Source: UBA6624 sp964507645 (GTDB taxonomy: Bacteria; UBP7; UBA6624). From it: 7,774 nt of DNA. Location: NCBI GenBank assembly GCA_964507645.1, contig CAZDPU010000033.1, positions 1-7,774 on the forward strand. Reading direction: 5' to 3'. A program made the position numbers and the translations under genes. The notes below the pieces were generated by a model, which saw nothing but the letters and a program-made list of their open reading frames with translations, was not told the DNA's origin and made no database searches. Below, piece after piece: positions 6,785 to 7,774 of the stretch. How positions within the stretch are numbered: the first letter of the stretch is position 1; every line of letters starts with the position of its first letter.

Positions 6785-7774
6785 GGGATGGCTCAACAAC
6801 CTCGATAGAGTTTTTCCAAATGGGCATCTTCCCTCTGTCGAATATACAGCAATGTTCAACGAGGAAGCACGAGAAAAAAGAAAGTTGAGAAGGGTAGAGA
6901 AAGGCTTGATCAATTCAACATGGAAATATTCCAACGAATACCTGTTTCAAGAATTGAATACAGATATTTTCAAGAATCCAGCGACCGTAAATCGAAATTA
7001 CAGAAGGCTGGAAAAACACCTGGAGGGGAAAAAAAGCAAGGTAAGAATACCTAGGATGTTAAAGAAATGGAAATTCATGAGGAGTTTTGAATACATCCCG
7101 AGCAAAACATTCCTGAAGCCAAAAGACGAACACATGGCCTTCAAGACTGCTTTCGCCTTTGGAAAATTCCAAGAAGCATTCCTCGATATGCCACTGGATA
7201 GGATAAAAGAAACAATTCCAAATTTTCATAACATTGAATCAAGATTCTCTCAGCTTGAAGATTCAACAAAAAAAAACAAATTCAAAAGGGTGGAGTGTGT
7301 TCAAAAAGAGATATATCAAGTTCTTCAGGAAAGGCCTCTTTGGGAAACTGTTGCTCAACAGATGGAAAATTGTGAAAAGAGAATAGTCCATTATGACACA
7401 AAGATAAGCAATGTGCTCTTTGATAAAAACAATAAAGTAAAAGCGATCATTGACCTCGACACAACAATGCCAGGTTTCACTTTTTTTGATTATGGTGACA
7501 TGATTAGGTCAATGTGCTCAAAATCAAAAGAAGATGCAAGACAACTTGGGAGAGTCAAGATTCAAAAAACGATGTTTGAAGCAATAACCGAAGGATATCT
7601 TGCAGCAACAAGTGAATGGCTAACATTGAATGAAAAATCGTATCTTTTATACGGTGCAATGTATATCACTCTCGAAAATGCAGTTCGGTTTTTAACGGAT
7701 TACATAAATGGAGATGTTTATTTCAGAACATCAGAGAAAGACCAAAATCTCCATAGGTTCAAAACACAATACAA
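6771..7774 (+). CDS. NahK-like anomeric sugar kinase, phosphotransferase (APH) family (3' end outside window)
   Basis: An open frame from the ATG at 6771 runs off the right edge with 334 codons visible; N-acetylhexosamine 1-kinase has about 360 residues, so only the tail is missing. The best match from memory is NahK, which phosphorylates GlcNAc/GalNAc at C1. Shared features in order are: GLINSTWKY (NahK GHINTTY) in the nucleotide loop; FQELNTDIF (NahK ILQQMNTSIF); RSFEYIPSKTF in the hinge region; AFGKFQ; ETIPNFHNIESRF; the catalytic loop HYDTKISN with His207, Asp209 and Asn214; and the metal-binding IIDLDTTMPGFTFFDYGD with Asp228 and Asp230. All catalytic residues are present. The gene overlaps the nucleotidyltransferase by 14 nt, forming a kinase plus nucleotidyltransferase pair like AmgK-MurU. 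The start at 6771 is chosen for the ribosome site upstream and because the next ATG in frame (6855) would lie close to the nucleotide loop. The exact sugar is unknown; aminoglycoside resistance is unlikely. Confidence 0.87.
   Translation, partial: MVFGRGWLNNLDRVFPNGHLPSVEYTAMFNEEAREKRKLRRVEKGLINSTWKYSNEYLFQELNTDIFKNPATVNRNYRRLEKHLEGKKSKVRIPRMLKKWKFMRSFEYIPSKTFLKPKDEHMAFKTAFAFGKFQEAFLDMPLDRIKETIPNFHNIESRFSQLEDSTKKNKFKRVECVQKEIYQVLQERPLWETVAQQMENCEKRIVHYDTKISNVLFDKNNKVKAIIDLDTTMPGFTFFDYGDMIRSMCSKSKEDARQLGRVKIQKTMFEAITEGYLAATSEWLTLNEKSYLLYGAMYITLENAVRFLTDYINGDVYFRTSEKDQNLHRFKTQY

Noticed and set aside
6771..7774. Aminoglycoside resistance phosphotransferase
   Set aside because: The HYDTKISN and DLDTTMPG motifs match NahK-like sugar kinases better, and the overlap with a sugar nucleotidyltransferase supports a metabolic role.

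Overview
The window is an AT-rich, gene-dense bacterial chromosomal segment with six protein-coding genes and almost no intergenic DNA. The apolipoprotein N-acyltransferase (Lnt) and SecA point to a diderm (Gram-negative) bacterium. The PurL is of the small-subunit type. The style is that of a compact environmental proteobacterium-like or deltaproteobacterium-like lineage, but I cannot fix the taxon from sequence alone. Start codons mostly lack a clear Shine-Dalgarno sequence.

Left block, + strand (1-3753): the C-terminal half of secA runs in from the left edge. It is followed after 1 nt by lnt, and after 3 nt by an unrecognised 312-aa gene with a hydrophobic N-terminus. The tight spacing suggests one operon combining protein export (SecA), lipoprotein N-acylation (Lnt) and a probable exported protein of unknown function.

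Middle, - strand (3750-5924): purL, the FGAM synthase catalytic subunit of purine biosynthesis, converges on the hypothetical gene so closely that their TAA stop codons share the palindrome TTAA. The natural ATG start of purL is recognisable at 5924, and the family N-terminus is readable in the same frame. However, codon 18 is TAA. The remaining 706 codons are intact. The first usual start codon after the stop is a TTG at 5819, inside a conserved segment. This is the most surprising feature of the window: a nonsense mutation, a sequence error, or recoding/reinitiation (an ATG followed by nine A's lies directly after the stop).

Right block, + strand (5963-7774): a sugar-phosphate nucleotidyltransferase overlaps by 14 nt a NahK-like anomeric sugar kinase that runs off the right edge. 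The pair looks like a two-step salvage module (sugar to sugar-1-phosphate to NDP-sugar), analogous in logic to AmgK-MurU or NahK-based hexosamine salvage. It is divided from purL by only 38 bp, which must hold both divergent promoters.

No RNA genes, mobile elements, CRISPR arrays or long repeats were seen, and there is no gene-free stretch over 300 bases.
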